Part shown: in pieces, positions 7,676 to 16,402 of the stretch
Position numbering within the stretch: the stretch's first letter is position 1
Layout of the letters: each line of letters begins with the position of its first letter
Assembly (NCBI GenBank): GCA_015709715.1
Contig: CP054184.1
Coordinates: forward strand, 3,643,001-3,707,000
DNA from: Nitrospira sp.
GTDB taxonomy: Bacteria; Nitrospirota; Nitrospiria; Nitrospirales; Nitrospiraceae
Direction of reading: 5' to 3'
Length of the DNA stretch: 64,000 nucleotides
Notes under the pieces: model-generated
Told to the model about the DNA's origin: nothing
The model's input: only the letters and a program-made list of their open reading frames with translations
The model's database searches: none
Position numbers and translations under genes: made by a program

Positions 7676-9408
7676 AACAGTACCTTCGACTGCTCACATA
7701 TTTGAACCCCTATCGGTTCCGTCTCGGAGCGGCGTTTGTGTGCGCGGCATTGGTGGCTGGGCTCTCGGCGGCCTATGCCTGGCTGGTACGGCCTGTGCTC
7801 GACGGGCTCTTCATCAGCAAGGACGAGAGTCTGCTGATGGTGCTGCCCATTGCCATCCTGCTGGTGGCGATTCTCAAGGGCGTGTTCAACTACGGCCAGA
7901 ATTACCTGATGAATTACGTCGGCAACCAAGTCATCGGCGACATCCGCGAGCAACTCTTCACCAAGATGGTGCGGCTGCCGGTGCGTTTTCACGATACCAA
8001 TACCTCGGGTCGGCTGGTCTCGCGGGTCATCAATGACGTGAACCAGATGGCCAATGCCATCGCGGGCGTGCTGAAGGATCTCTTCCAGCAGGGCTTGACC
8101 TTTCTGGCCATGATCGGCGTGATCGTATACCAGAACTGGAAGCTGGCGATGGTCTCGATGATCGTCGTTCCGCTGTCCGTGGTGACCATGGTCCGGATGG
8201 GCCAACGGTTGCGCAAGTTGGCCACGCGGGGGCAAGAGCGCATGGGTGACATGGCCTCCACGCTTCAGGAAGCCCTCGCCGGGATTCGCATGGTGAAATC
8301 CTTCGGGCGCGAAGAGGAAGAAGCCAAGCGCTTTCGCCAGAGCAACGATGCCTTCATCTATACGACGATGAAGGCGATTCAGGTGTCCTCCTTGGGTTCC
8401 TCTCACATGGAGGTCATCGGCGTGCTCGGCGTGGCCGGCATCATCTGGTACGGCGGATACTTGGTCATTCATGACGAGATGACGCCCGGCGCCTTTTTCT
8501 CCTTCTTGGCCGCCATGTTCATGGCCTTTACGCCGATCCGTCGGCTGTCCGGCGCGAACAACACCGTGCAACAGGCGCTGGCGGCGGCCGAGCGGGTGTT
8601 TGAAGTGCTTGATCTACCGACCGAGCAGGACGCCAACGGCGGCCAGACGGAATTGCCGACCATCTCGCGCTCGCTGGAGTTCCGGCAGGTGGCGTTTCAG
8701 TACGAGGGGCAGGCCGATGCGGCGCTGAGCGGCATCGATTTGACGATTCGGGCCGGGGAAGTCATCGCCTTCGTGGGCAGCAGCGGCAGCGGCAAGACGA
8801 CCCTCGTGAGCCTCTTGCCACGGTTTTATGAGCCGACCGGCGGGACGATCCTGATCGATGGGGTGGATCTCCGCACCTGCACCCTGCGCTCGGTGCGCAG
8901 CCAAATCGGGATCGTGTCGCAGGAGGTCATCCTCTTCGACGATACCGTCCGGAACAACATCGGCTACGGCCGGCAAGGTGCTACACCGGATGAAGTGATG
9001 CAGGCGGCGCAGTTGGCCTATGCGCATGAGTTCATCGTGCGCATGCCCGAGGGCTATGACACCCTCATCGGCGAACGCGGACTCAAGCTGTCCGGCGGTG
9101 AACGGCAGCGTCTTGCGATCGCCCGGGCCATTCTCCGCGATCCGCCGATCCTGATTCTGGACGAGGCCACCTCCGCGTTGGATACGCAGTCGGAGCGGAT
9201 CGTGCAGATGGCGCTGGCCAACCTGATGAAAAACCGCACGACGTTGGTGGTGGCCCATCGCCTCTCGACCATTCAGAACGCCGACCGTATCGTCGTCTTG
9301 GACCGTGGCCGAGTCATGGAGGTCGGATCCCACGAAGAACTGCTGCGGAGAGGCGGGATGTACAGGCGGCTGCATGCGATGCAGTTTGCGGAGGCGCTCC
9401 CGGAGTGA
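7672..9408 (+). CDS. msbA: Lipid A export ABC transporter MsbA (permease/ATP-binding)
   Basis: MsbA flips core-lipid A across the inner membrane using ATP. The 578-residue half-transporter has an N-terminal membrane domain with about six helices (residues 15-300). The nucleotide-binding domain follows, with Walker A GSSGSGKT at 369-376, signature LSGGERQR at 473-480, Walker B ILILDEA at 493-499 and H-loop His529. All catalytic positions are intact. ATG 7672 forms an ATGA overlap with the lpxB stop; a GTG three codons upstream is the alternative. Its place between lpxB and waaA supports the lipid A role over a drug-export role. Confidence 0.94.
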   Translation: MKQYLRLLTYLNPYRFRLGAAFVCAALVAGLSAAYAWLVRPVLDGLFISKDESLLMVLPIAILLVAILKGVFNYGQNYLMNYVGNQVIGDIREQLFTKMVRLPVRFHDTNTSGRLVSRVINDVNQMANAIAGVLKDLFQQGLTFLAMIGVIVYQNWKLAMVSMIVVPLSVVTMVRMGQRLRKLATRGQERMGDMASTLQEALAGIRMVKSFGREEEEAKRFRQSNDAFIYTTMKAIQVSSLGSSHMEVIGVLGVAGIIWYGGYLVIHDEMTPGAFFSFLAAMFMAFTPIRRLSGANNTVQQALAAAERVFEVLDLPTEQDANGGQTELPTISRSLEFRQVAFQYEGQADAALSGIDLTIRAGEVIAFVGSSGSGKTTLVSLLPRFYEPTGGTILIDGVDLRTCTLRSVRSQIGIVSQEVILFDDTVRNNIGYGRQGATPDEVMQAAQLAYAHEFIVRMPEGYDTLIGERGLKLSGGERQRLAIARAILRDPPILILDEATSALDTQSERIVQMALANLMKNRTTLVVAHRLSTIQNADRIVVLDRGRVMEVGSHEELLRRGGMYRRLHAMQFAEALPE

Positions 9409-10114
9409 AGACCCACCAGACGAATTCCGTGCGAACGGAGCCATGGCTGAAGCGTGCGGTGAATGCGCTCAAGATCGCCGTGGTTCCGCCGGTCGGGTAC
9501 ACCATCATTCGCCTGCTGGGCCGTACGATGACCATGCGCAGCGAAGGCATGGAGCATGTCGATCGGCTGCTGGGACGGGGACAGCGGATGATCATCGCCT
9601 TTTGGCATGCGCAGCAATTGATGATGCCGCTTGCCCACCGGGGCTTCGAGGCCCATGTGCTGATCAGCCGCCATCGAGACGGTGAATTGATCCGGCGCAT
9701 CGCGGCGCGCTTCGGTCTTCACGCGGTGCGCGGCTCCAGCACCAGAGGGGGGGCAGAGGCCTTTCGCGAGCTGATCCGCATCGGCCGGGCCGGGGGGAAT
9801 CTGGTGGTGACCCCGGATGGCCCGAAGGGGCCGCGCCAGGTCGCCAAGGTCGGCGTGGTGCAATTGGCGAGGGCCACCGGTTTACCTATCGTGCCCATGG
9901 CCTTTGCCTGCTCAAAAAAAAACTCTTCGCGAGCTGGGACCGTTTCCTCCTGCCCTATCCCTTTTCGCGGGGCCTCTTCCTGCTGGGCCCTCCCCTCGTC
10001 GTTCCATCGGAGGCGTCTTCCGATGAGTTGGAGTCGGTGCGCCTGAGGTTGGAAGAGACGCTGAACCGCATGACGAGCGAGGCCGAGGCGGCGGTCCTGC
10101 GGGCTGATTCCTGA
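9405..10114 (+). CDS. DUF374 lysophospholipid acyltransferase-family protein, frameshifted in an A9 run
   Basis: DUF374 proteins resemble lipid acyltransferases and often sit beside msbA and waaA, where they may acylate lipid A or a related lipid. The first part reads well from GTG 9405: FWHAQQLMMPL, SRHRDGELI, RGSSTRGGAEA and TPDGPKGPR are the family motifs. At a run of nine A (9914-9922) the frame breaks. The literal frame ends at 10046 with an unrelated tail. Reading one extra A instead continues as LFASWDRFLLPYPFSRG and on to a stop at 10112-10114 that overlaps the waaA ATG (TGATG). This strongly suggests the second frame is the true C-terminus. Causes could be a sequencing error in a homopolymer, a recent mutation, or slippage at the A run. 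Confidence 0.85.
9914..9922 (+). other. A9 homopolymer at the frameshift in the DUF374 gene
   Basis: Nine consecutive A bases mark the exact point where the DUF374-family reading frame moves to a different phase. Ten (or seven) A bases would join the two halves. Runs of nine or more A are known to permit transcriptional slippage in some bacteria. They are also a common place for sequencing errors. Confidence 0.85.
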
Positions 10115-11472
10115 TGTGGTACCTCCTGTACAACGTGCTGCTGCTGGCGGCATCCCCTGTCATCCTGCTGGTGTTGCTGGCTAAACGACGGTGCCGGCGC
10201 GGTTTGCCGCAACGCTTGGGCCTGGCGGCGGAAGCGGCTACGAGCGGAACGTTCGGCGCTTCGATCCCGGTGATTTGGATCCATGCCGTGTCGCTGGGGG
10301 AAGTCGTGGCGGTTGCCCCGCTGGTCCGGGATCTGCGCCGACAGTATCCCATCGCTCGGTTGATCGTCTCGACGGTTACGGAAACGGGCCGGGAGGCCGT
10401 CGAACAGCGCCTGGCGGGCGTCGCTGAACACCGGTATGCGCCCCTGGATTTCCCGTGGGTCGTCGAGCAGGTGATCGATCGCCTCCGGCCCAGCCTCTAC
10501 ATCTTCGTCGAGACGGAACTCTGGCCGAATCTCCTGCGCAGCCTGCACCGGCGCCACATCCCGTCGGTCTTGGTGAATGGGCGTCTGTCCACACGCTCGT
10601 TCAAGCGGCAGCGCCTGCCCGTGATACGAGATTTCTATCGGTCGATGCTACGCATGATCAGCTGTTGTCTCATGCAGTCGGAGCGTGATGCGCAGCGGAT
10701 CATCGAACTGGGGGCCGATCCTGCGTCGGTCCGGTCCACCGGCAACATCAAATTCGATCAGCCGCTGCCGCAGGCCGGCGCGGCCGGACAGCTGTTGAGC
10801 AGGGCCTCGCTGGGAATCGCGGAGGAGGACCAGATCCTAGTGGCCGGGAGCACGCATCCGGGGGAAGAGGAGGCGATTGTCGCGGCCTATCGGACCCTCA
10901 GCAAGGAATTTCCGCAGCTCCTCCTGATCCTCGCCCCGCGCCACATCGAACGCACGCCGCAGGTCGAACAGTGGCTCAGGGCCCAGGGGCTCGCGTTGTC
11001 GCTGCGGAGCCGTGGCGGCTCCCTGCCGCCGGCCGGCAGCGGGCCGCGGGTGCTGCTGTTGGATAGCAGAGGGGAGTTAGCGTTGATCTATCGCGAGGCG
11101 GTGGCGGCCTTCGTGGGCGGAACCTTGGCGCCGATCGGGGGCCACAATTTGCTGGAGCCGGCAGTATGGGGGAAACCGGTCCTGTTCGGGCCCCACACGG
11201 ACCATTGTGCAGAGGTTGCCGCGCTGCTCACCAACGCGGGCGGCGGCCTGGTGGTGCAGAATGAGGCGGAGTTGGCCCAAGTCCTCCACAGCTTATTGCG
11301 CGATCCCGTTGCGCGGCAACGGATGGGGCAGGCGGCGCAGCAGGTGGTGGCGGACAATCAGGGGGCCCTCAGCCGAAGCGCGGAGATCATTGCGACGTTC
11401 TTGCCGTCGAGAGAAAACTCGGTGGCGGGAGGATGCGAGGCGGCGTCACCGGCCGTGGGGCGGCCATCGTGA
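10114..11472 (+). CDS. waaA: 3-deoxy-D-manno-octulosonic acid (Kdo) transferase WaaA
   Basis: WaaA (KdtA, GT30) adds one or more Kdo residues from CMP-Kdo to the lipid A precursor on the cytoplasmic side of the inner membrane. The 452-residue protein has an N-terminal membrane anchor (VLLLAASPVILLVLLA), the motif FVETELWPNLL, the segment VAGSTHPGEEE and the C-terminal GGTLAPIGGHNLLEPA with nucleotide-binding residues, all diagnostic. ATG 10114 overlaps the corrected stop of the preceding DUF374 gene. The 3' end overlaps lpxK by GTGA at 11469. How many Kdo units it adds cannot be read from the sequence. Confidence 0.95.
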   Translation: MWYLLYNVLLLAASPVILLVLLAKRRCRRGLPQRLGLAAEAATSGTFGASIPVIWIHAVSLGEVVAVAPLVRDLRRQYPIARLIVSTVTETGREAVEQRLAGVAEHRYAPLDFPWVVEQVIDRLRPSLYIFVETELWPNLLRSLHRRHIPSVLVNGRLSTRSFKRQRLPVIRDFYRSMLRMISCCLMQSERDAQRIIELGADPASVRSTGNIKFDQPLPQAGAAGQLLSRASLGIAEEDQILVAGSTHPGEEEAIVAAYRTLSKEFPQLLLILAPRHIERTPQVEQWLRAQGLALSLRSRGGSLPPAGSGPRVLLLDSRGELALIYREAVAAFVGGTLAPIGGHNLLEPAVWGKPVLFGPHTDHCAEVAALLTNAGGGLVVQNEAELAQVLHSLLRDPVARQRMGQAAQQVVADNQGALSRSAEIIATFLPSRENSVAGGCEAASPAVGRPS

Positions 11473-12554
11473 CCGGGGCGCAGATGGGGCTGCGTCGGGG
11501 ATCTCCCTGGCACTGGATGGGCGCTCCATACGAGCTTGCGGCTCGGATTCGAGTCTGGTGTTATGAACGGGGGTGGTTCCGAACGAGAACGTTGCCCCGT
11601 CCCGTGATCAGCGTGGGAAATCTGACCGTGGGGGGCACCGGCAAGACGCCGGTCGTGATCTATCTGGTCGAGCGATTGATGCAGCAGGGGCGGCGCGTGG
11701 CGGTACTGAGCCGCGGGTATCGGCGGCGAAGCCGGGTGCCGCGGCTGCTCGTGTCGGATGGCAATCAGGTGCTGGTCGGGCCGGAGGAGGCGGGTGACGA
11801 ACCCCATTTGATCGCGAGTCGTTGTCCCGGTGTCGTCGTGGCCGTCGGTGCGGATCGTCATGCCCTGGGGCAATGGCTGTTGAGCCGGCTGTCCGTCGAC
11901 TGCTTCGTGCTGGATGATGGATTTCAACATCTCGCGCTCCATCGCGACGTGAACCTCCTGCTGCTGGATGCCACAGACCTGGACGGCCTGCAGGCGCTCT
12001 TGCCCATTGGACGGCTGCGCGAGCCACTGACGGCGGCGGCTCGGGCGAGCGCGATCCTCATCACCAGAGCCGATCGCGAGGATCAGGTGGAGGCCCTGTG
12101 GGACTACGTGCGTGGCGCCAACGGTGGCTTGTCTTCACCCCTCCGGGTAACGTTCCCCGCCGATGGCTTTCGCCGGGTCGGCTCCAACGAATCGCAGCCG
12201 TCCTCTCGATTTCGCGCGCGCAAGGCGTTTCTGGTCAGCGGTATCGGCAATGCCGGGTCGTTCCACCGGCTGGTGGCGTTGCAGGGCCTGATCGTAGCGG
12301 GGACCTGGGCCTTGGCCGACCATGCGCACTATACCCAGGCTTCGGTGGAGGCGGTTCGAGCCAGAGCCAAGGCCTGCGGCGCGGAGTTGGTGGTGACGAC
12401 CGAGAAGGATGCCGGCAAGGTCGCCCCCTTCCTCACGGAAGGCGAGGGCTGGTGGGCGCTGGCGCTCCGGACCGAGATCACCAGCGGGCGCGAACGGCTG
12501 GATCAGCTGTTGGCCCTGCCGTTTCCGCCGCCTTCGAAGGAGGGCCATGCGTAA
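11469..12554 (+). CDS. lpxK: Tetraacyldisaccharide 4'-kinase LpxK
   Basis: LpxK phosphorylates the 4' position of the lipid A disaccharide, using ATP at the inner membrane. The P-loop GGTGKTP lies at residues 55-61, after the typical lead PRPVISVGNLTV. DDGFQH and VVTTEKDAGKV further on are conserved in the family. I chose GTG 11469 (361 residues), which overlaps the waaA stop by GTGA. An ATG at 11433 would overlap waaA by 40 bases, and ATG 11484 is a shorter alternative. Downstream, the stop overlaps the waaF-gmhB ATG. Confidence 0.94.
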   Translation: MTGAQMGLRRGSPWHWMGAPYELAARIRVWCYERGWFRTRTLPRPVISVGNLTVGGTGKTPVVIYLVERLMQQGRRVAVLSRGYRRRSRVPRLLVSDGNQVLVGPEEAGDEPHLIASRCPGVVVAVGADRHALGQWLLSRLSVDCFVLDDGFQHLALHRDVNLLLLDATDLDGLQALLPIGRLREPLTAAARASAILITRADREDQVEALWDYVRGANGGLSSPLRVTFPADGFRRVGSNESQPSSRFRARKAFLVSGIGNAGSFHRLVALQGLIVAGTWALADHAHYTQASVEAVRARAKACGAELVVTTEKDAGKVAPFLTEGEGWWALALRTEITSGRERLDQLLALPFPPPSKEGHA

Positions 12555-14235
12555 AGAAGGGGTACGCCGCATCGTCGTGCGTGGACCGAATTGGCTCGGC
12601 GACGCCGTGATGTGTGAGCCGGCTCTGAGTCAGGTGCGGACGCTCTTTCCCCTGGCCGAGATTACGTTGCTGGTCAAACCGGCCATTGCCGAGTTGCTGG
12701 CCCAACATCCTGCGGTGACCAAGACCCTTGTGTATGACGACAAAGGCCGCCACACCGGTCTGGGGGGAAAGTGGACGCTGGCTGGGACGCTGCGCCGCCA
12801 TCGGTTCGATCTGGCCATTCTCTTTCAGAACGCCTTCGAGGCGGCATTGATTACGCTGCTTGCCGGAATTCCTCGCCGATTCGGCTACGGAACGGACGGG
12901 CGGAGCTTGCTGTTGACCGACCCCGTGGCCGTCCCGCCGCGGACCAGCGGACGCCACCAGGTGGAATACTATTGGGATCTATTGAAACCGCTCGGGGGAA
13001 CGGGTACAGCGCCGGCTCCGCGTCTGTTCGTCACGGCGGAGGAAGCCCTAGCCATTGCGCGCCGGCTGGCCGAGGCCGGGATCGGTCCGGCGGACCTCGT
13101 TATCGGCGTGAATCCCGGCTCGACCTATGGGCAGGCCAAACGCTGGTTGCCTGAACGGTATGCGGCGGTGGTGAATCGCCTGTTGCAAGATGTGCAGGGG
13201 CAGGAAAACGCGCGCGTCGGTGTGGTCATCCTAGGCGCCAAGGGTGAAGAACAGCTGGGGCAGTCCATCGCCGAACAGATCAAGACGCGCACCGTCGTCT
13301 GTTCGGGACAAACTTCGGTGCGAGAATTGCTGGCCTTGGTGAAACGCTGCCAGCTGTTTCTCACGAACGACACGGGACCGATGCATGTGGCGGCCGCCTT
13401 CAAGGTGCCTCTGGTGGCCGTATTCGGTCCGACTGACTGGCAGACCACCTCGCCCTTCGGCGTGGAGGCACAATTGGTGCGGCAACCGGTGTCTTGCGCG
13501 CCCTGCCTCCTGCGGGAATGTCCTATCGATCACCGCTGTATGACCGGCGTGACGGTGGAACAGGTCTATGAGGCGACCAGGCGGCATCTCCCGCTCGCAG
13601 CGCCGCAGCAGGCGGAGTCGAATGGGGGCTTCCCTGACGAGACGCGTCGTCCCCTGGAGGGAGTCACGGTGTTTTTGGACCGCGACGGCACCTTGAACGT
13701 GGACAGCGGCTATGTGAAGTCGGTGAACGAGTTGCAGATCTTGCCCGGAGTGGGGGCGGCGCTGGCGCGGCTGCAGCGGGCTGGAGCCAGGCTGGTCGTG
13801 GTGACAAACCAGTCGGGGGTGGCTCGGGGCTACTTCGGCTTCAAACAGCTGGAGGCGATTCATGCCGCTTTGCGATTGGGGCTGGCCGTCGACGGCGTCA
13901 CGCTGGAAGGCCTGTATGTCTGTCCCCACCACCCCGACGATCGATGCGGCTGTCGAAAACCTGCCAGGGGCATGGTCGATCGGGCCGCGGCTGAGTTGCA
14001 GATCGATTTGAGCCATGCCTATGTCGTCGGCGACAGCGCCCGCGACATCGAACTGGCCAAGCAGGTGGGCGCCTGCGGGCTTCTCGTCATGACCGGTCCT
14101 GCGGGAGCGGAGGCACTGACGGAGCTGACGGCACGTGGACTCGCGCCGGATGCCGTCGTCGAGGCCCTGCCGCAAGCGGCGGACTGGATCATGAGCCATG
14201 CAACCAAGCGGGCCGCGACCCGGAGCCACCCGTGA
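12547..14235 (+). CDS. waaF: Fusion: heptosyltransferase II (WaaF) with D-glycero-D-manno-heptose 1,7-bisphosphate phosphatase (GmhB)
   Basis: This is one 562-residue polypeptide with two enzymes. Residues 1-350 are a GT9 heptosyltransferase: RGPNWLGDAVMCEPAL at the N-terminus, NPGSTYGQAKRW, TNDTGPMHVAAA at 273-284 and FGPTDWQTTSP. Residues 372-550 are a HAD phosphatase of the GmhB type: DxD nucleophile Asp378/Asp380 in FLDRDGTLN, VTNQSGVARGYF, a zinc loop CPHHPDDRCGC (Cys459, His461, Cys467, Cys469) and VVGDSARDIELA. GmhB makes heptose-1-phosphate for ADP-heptose and WaaF uses ADP-heptose, so donor synthesis and transfer are linked. ATG 12547 follows AAGGAGGG at 12536-12543. No hldE or hldD is in the window. 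Confidence 0.93.
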   Translation: MRKEGVRRIVVRGPNWLGDAVMCEPALSQVRTLFPLAEITLLVKPAIAELLAQHPAVTKTLVYDDKGRHTGLGGKWTLAGTLRRHRFDLAILFQNAFEAALITLLAGIPRRFGYGTDGRSLLLTDPVAVPPRTSGRHQVEYYWDLLKPLGGTGTAPAPRLFVTAEEALAIARRLAEAGIGPADLVIGVNPGSTYGQAKRWLPERYAAVVNRLLQDVQGQENARVGVVILGAKGEEQLGQSIAEQIKTRTVVCSGQTSVRELLALVKRCQLFLTNDTGPMHVAAAFKVPLVAVFGPTDWQTTSPFGVEAQLVRQPVSCAPCLLRECPIDHRCMTGVTVEQVYEATRRHLPLAAPQQAESNGGFPDETRRPLEGVTVFLDRDGTLNVDSGYVKSVNELQILPGVGAALARLQRAGARLVVVTNQSGVARGYFGFKQLEAIHAALRLGLAVDGVTLEGLYVCPHHPDDRCGCRKPARGMVDRAAAELQIDLSHAYVVGDSARDIELAKQVGACGLLVMTGPAGAEALTELTARGLAPDAVVEALPQAADWIMSHATKRAATRSHP

Positions 14236-15302
14236 ACGGTGGTCTCCTCGAACGCGCTAGGGCCAATCCCACCCGGCGACTCCTCTTGATCAAGCCGAGT
14301 TCGTTAGGGGATATCGTCCATGCGATGCCGACCCTAGCCGCCCTGCGCGCCCATTTCCCTCAGGCCGAGGTGACCTGGTTGGTGAAACGGCAATGGGCCC
14401 CGTTGGTCGAGGTGATTCAGGGCGTCGATCGGGTCTGTATGGTGGATCGAGGCGTCAGCGGATGGTTGGGACGGGTTCCCGGACTACGCGCTGCGCGCTA
14501 CGACCTGGTCGTCGACCTCCAGGGCCTGTTCCGGAGCGGCGCCATGGCCTGGTTGACCGGCTGCAGCCGACGGGTCGGATTTGCCAATGCGCGGGAAGGG
14601 AGTCCGCTCTTTTACACCCATAGGGTCGCGGTGCCGACGACCGCGATGCATGCGGTGGATCGGTACCTGCTGGTCGCGGAGGCACTGGGAGCCGCGCGTC
14701 CCGCCGTTCCATCGTTCCAGTTTGTCGACCGTCCTGAGGATCGGCACAGGGTGGACAGTCTGCTTCGGGACGGGGGGCTGCCGAAGGGGACGCCTTGGAT
14801 TGCGATGAACGTGTCGGCACGCTGGGAGACGAAGCGCTGGCCGGCGGCTTCCTTCGCCGACGCGGCCGACCGGCTCGCTCAGGGCCGAGCCTTGCCCGTC
14901 GTCCTGATCGGGGGACCGGCGGAACGGGCAGAATCCAAAGCCGTGCTCGACCGCATGGGAACGAAAGCAATTGATCTGACCGGACTGACCCCTGTAGGCT
15001 TACTGCCCGGTTTACTGCGGCGCGCGGCCCTGTTGGTAACCAACGACTCCGGTCCGATGCATATTGCGGCGGCGGTGGGTACGCCGGTGGTCGCCCTGTT
15101 CGGCCCCACCGATCCGGCTCGAACGGGACCCTATGGGAGCGGGCATGCCGTCCTCTCGCATCAGGTGGACTGCCGTCCCTGTTTTCGTCGAGACTGCACG
15201 CGTGCCGTGACGCTGGAGTGTCTGACCGGGGTTCGGCCGGAGCAGGTCGTGCAAGCCGCCGAAGCGCAACTGAATCGGGCGTCGAAGGGACAGTCATCGT
15301 GA
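14232..15302 (+). CDS. waaC: Heptosyltransferase I (WaaC-like, GT9)
   Basis: This GT9 enzyme of 356 residues is expected to add the first L,D-heptose to Kdo in the LPS inner core. The N-terminal LLLIKPSSLGDIVHAMPTL is characteristic of WaaC. Also present are a WETKRWPAASFADA acceptor-side segment, TNDSGPMHIAAAVGTPVVA and FGPTDPARTGPYG, the ADP-heptose binding region. A cysteine pattern CRPCFRRDC near the end matches heptosyltransferases. GTG 14232 forms a GTGA overlap with the waaF-gmhB stop. The assignment to I rather than II rests on the KPSSLGDIVHAMPTL signature and the order after waaF. Confidence 0.9.
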   Translation: MNGGLLERARANPTRRLLLIKPSSLGDIVHAMPTLAALRAHFPQAEVTWLVKRQWAPLVEVIQGVDRVCMVDRGVSGWLGRVPGLRAARYDLVVDLQGLFRSGAMAWLTGCSRRVGFANAREGSPLFYTHRVAVPTTAMHAVDRYLLVAEALGAARPAVPSFQFVDRPEDRHRVDSLLRDGGLPKGTPWIAMNVSARWETKRWPAASFADAADRLAQGRALPVVLIGGPAERAESKAVLDRMGTKAIDLTGLTPVGLLPGLLRRAALLVTNDSGPMHIAAAVGTPVVALFGPTDPARTGPYGSGHAVLSHQVDCRPCFRRDCTRAVTLECLTGVRPEQVVQAAEAQLNRASKGQSS

Positions 15303-16402
15303 AAATCGTGATTGCGGAATCCAGCACAGCCGTCGGCGGGCAGGAGCTGGCCGTCTTGCTGCATGCCGAGCATTTGGTGAAACGCGGGCATCAGCTGCGG
15401 CTGGTCTTAGAGCCGCAGAGCCCCATTATGGCGATGGCGAAGGTCCGCGGCCTCCCGGTCGAGCCCTTCGTGATGCGGCAATGGCGGCTGCCGTGGTCGA
15501 TCCTGACCTTTCGACAGCTCCTCCGCCGCGAGCGCCCCGACATCGTCCATGTGAACAGTTCGCGTGACAGCTGGCTCGCTGCCTTGGCGGTCCGCCTGGT
15601 TCGGCCGCGACCGAAGCTGATTCGCACCCGGCACATCTCGGCTCCCCTGACGAACAATGCGGCGACCCATTTCCTCTACCGACGCCTCTTCGATATGGTG
15701 ATCGTGACCGGAGGAGAGCGGAATCGGCAGGATCTCATCCAGCGTGATGGGTTGGCGCCCGATCGAGTGGCGGCCTTCCCCATCGGCCTCGACGTGGAAC
15801 ATTTCTCGCCCGCGGCTCCGGCGCACGATCTGCGGGCCGAGCTGGGCATTCCGGCGCAGCACGCACTGGTGGGGCTCATTTCCTACCTGCGGGATTATAA
15901 AGGCCATCGCTACTTCGTCGAGGCGGCGGCGACGGTCCTCAAGGAGCAGCCCGGCGCGACCTTCCTCATCGTCGGGGAAGGGCCGGAGGAACACAACATC
16001 CGGGCGCAGATCGAACGGTTGGGACTGACCGCGAACGTCCGCATGTTGGGGTTTCGCGACGATTTGTTGGATGTCTTCCGGTCGTTGGATCTTTTCGTGA
16101 TGCCCACCGTCGAGGGCGATACCATTCCACAGGTCTTGATGCAGGCCCTGGCGATCGGGCTTCCGGTCGTGACCACGACGACCGGATCGATTCCCGATGT
16201 CGTGGTCGACGGAAAGTCCGGCTTTATCGTGCCGCCGCGCGATGCCGAGGCCTTGGCCGATCGAATTGCGCAGTTGCTCGCCGATCCTGCCCTGCGAGCG
16301 GCGGTGGGCCGGCGAGGCCGTGAGACGGTGAAGCAATCGTACTCCCTCGACCGGATGGTCGATGAACTGGAACGTGTCTATCGGCAGGTGCTGTCTGTAT
16401 GA
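15299..16402 (+). CDS. GT4-family glycosyltransferase (LPS core)
   Basis: This is a GT-B fold, retaining-type glycosyltransferase of 367 residues. It has the GT4 donor-site segment VEGDTIPQVLMQALAIGLPVV and an IVGEGPEEHNIRAQIERLGL linker. The protein has no membrane segment and should act at the cytoplasmic face. GTG 15299 overlaps the waaC stop by GTGA and gives the canonical start KIVIAESSTAVGGQEL. Longer frames read back into waaC. It follows waaC directly, so an inner-core sugar transfer is likely, but donor and acceptor are unknown. Confidence 0.88.
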   Translation: MKIVIAESSTAVGGQELAVLLHAEHLVKRGHQLRLVLEPQSPIMAMAKVRGLPVEPFVMRQWRLPWSILTFRQLLRRERPDIVHVNSSRDSWLAALAVRLVRPRPKLIRTRHISAPLTNNAATHFLYRRLFDMVIVTGGERNRQDLIQRDGLAPDRVAAFPIGLDVEHFSPAAPAHDLRAELGIPAQHALVGLISYLRDYKGHRYFVEAAATVLKEQPGATFLIVGEGPEEHNIRAQIERLGLTANVRMLGFRDDLLDVFRSLDLFVMPTVEGDTIPQVLMQALAIGLPVVTTTTGSIPDVVVDGKSGFIVPPRDAEALADRIAQLLADPALRAAVGRRGRETVKQSYSLDRMVDELERVYRQVLSV

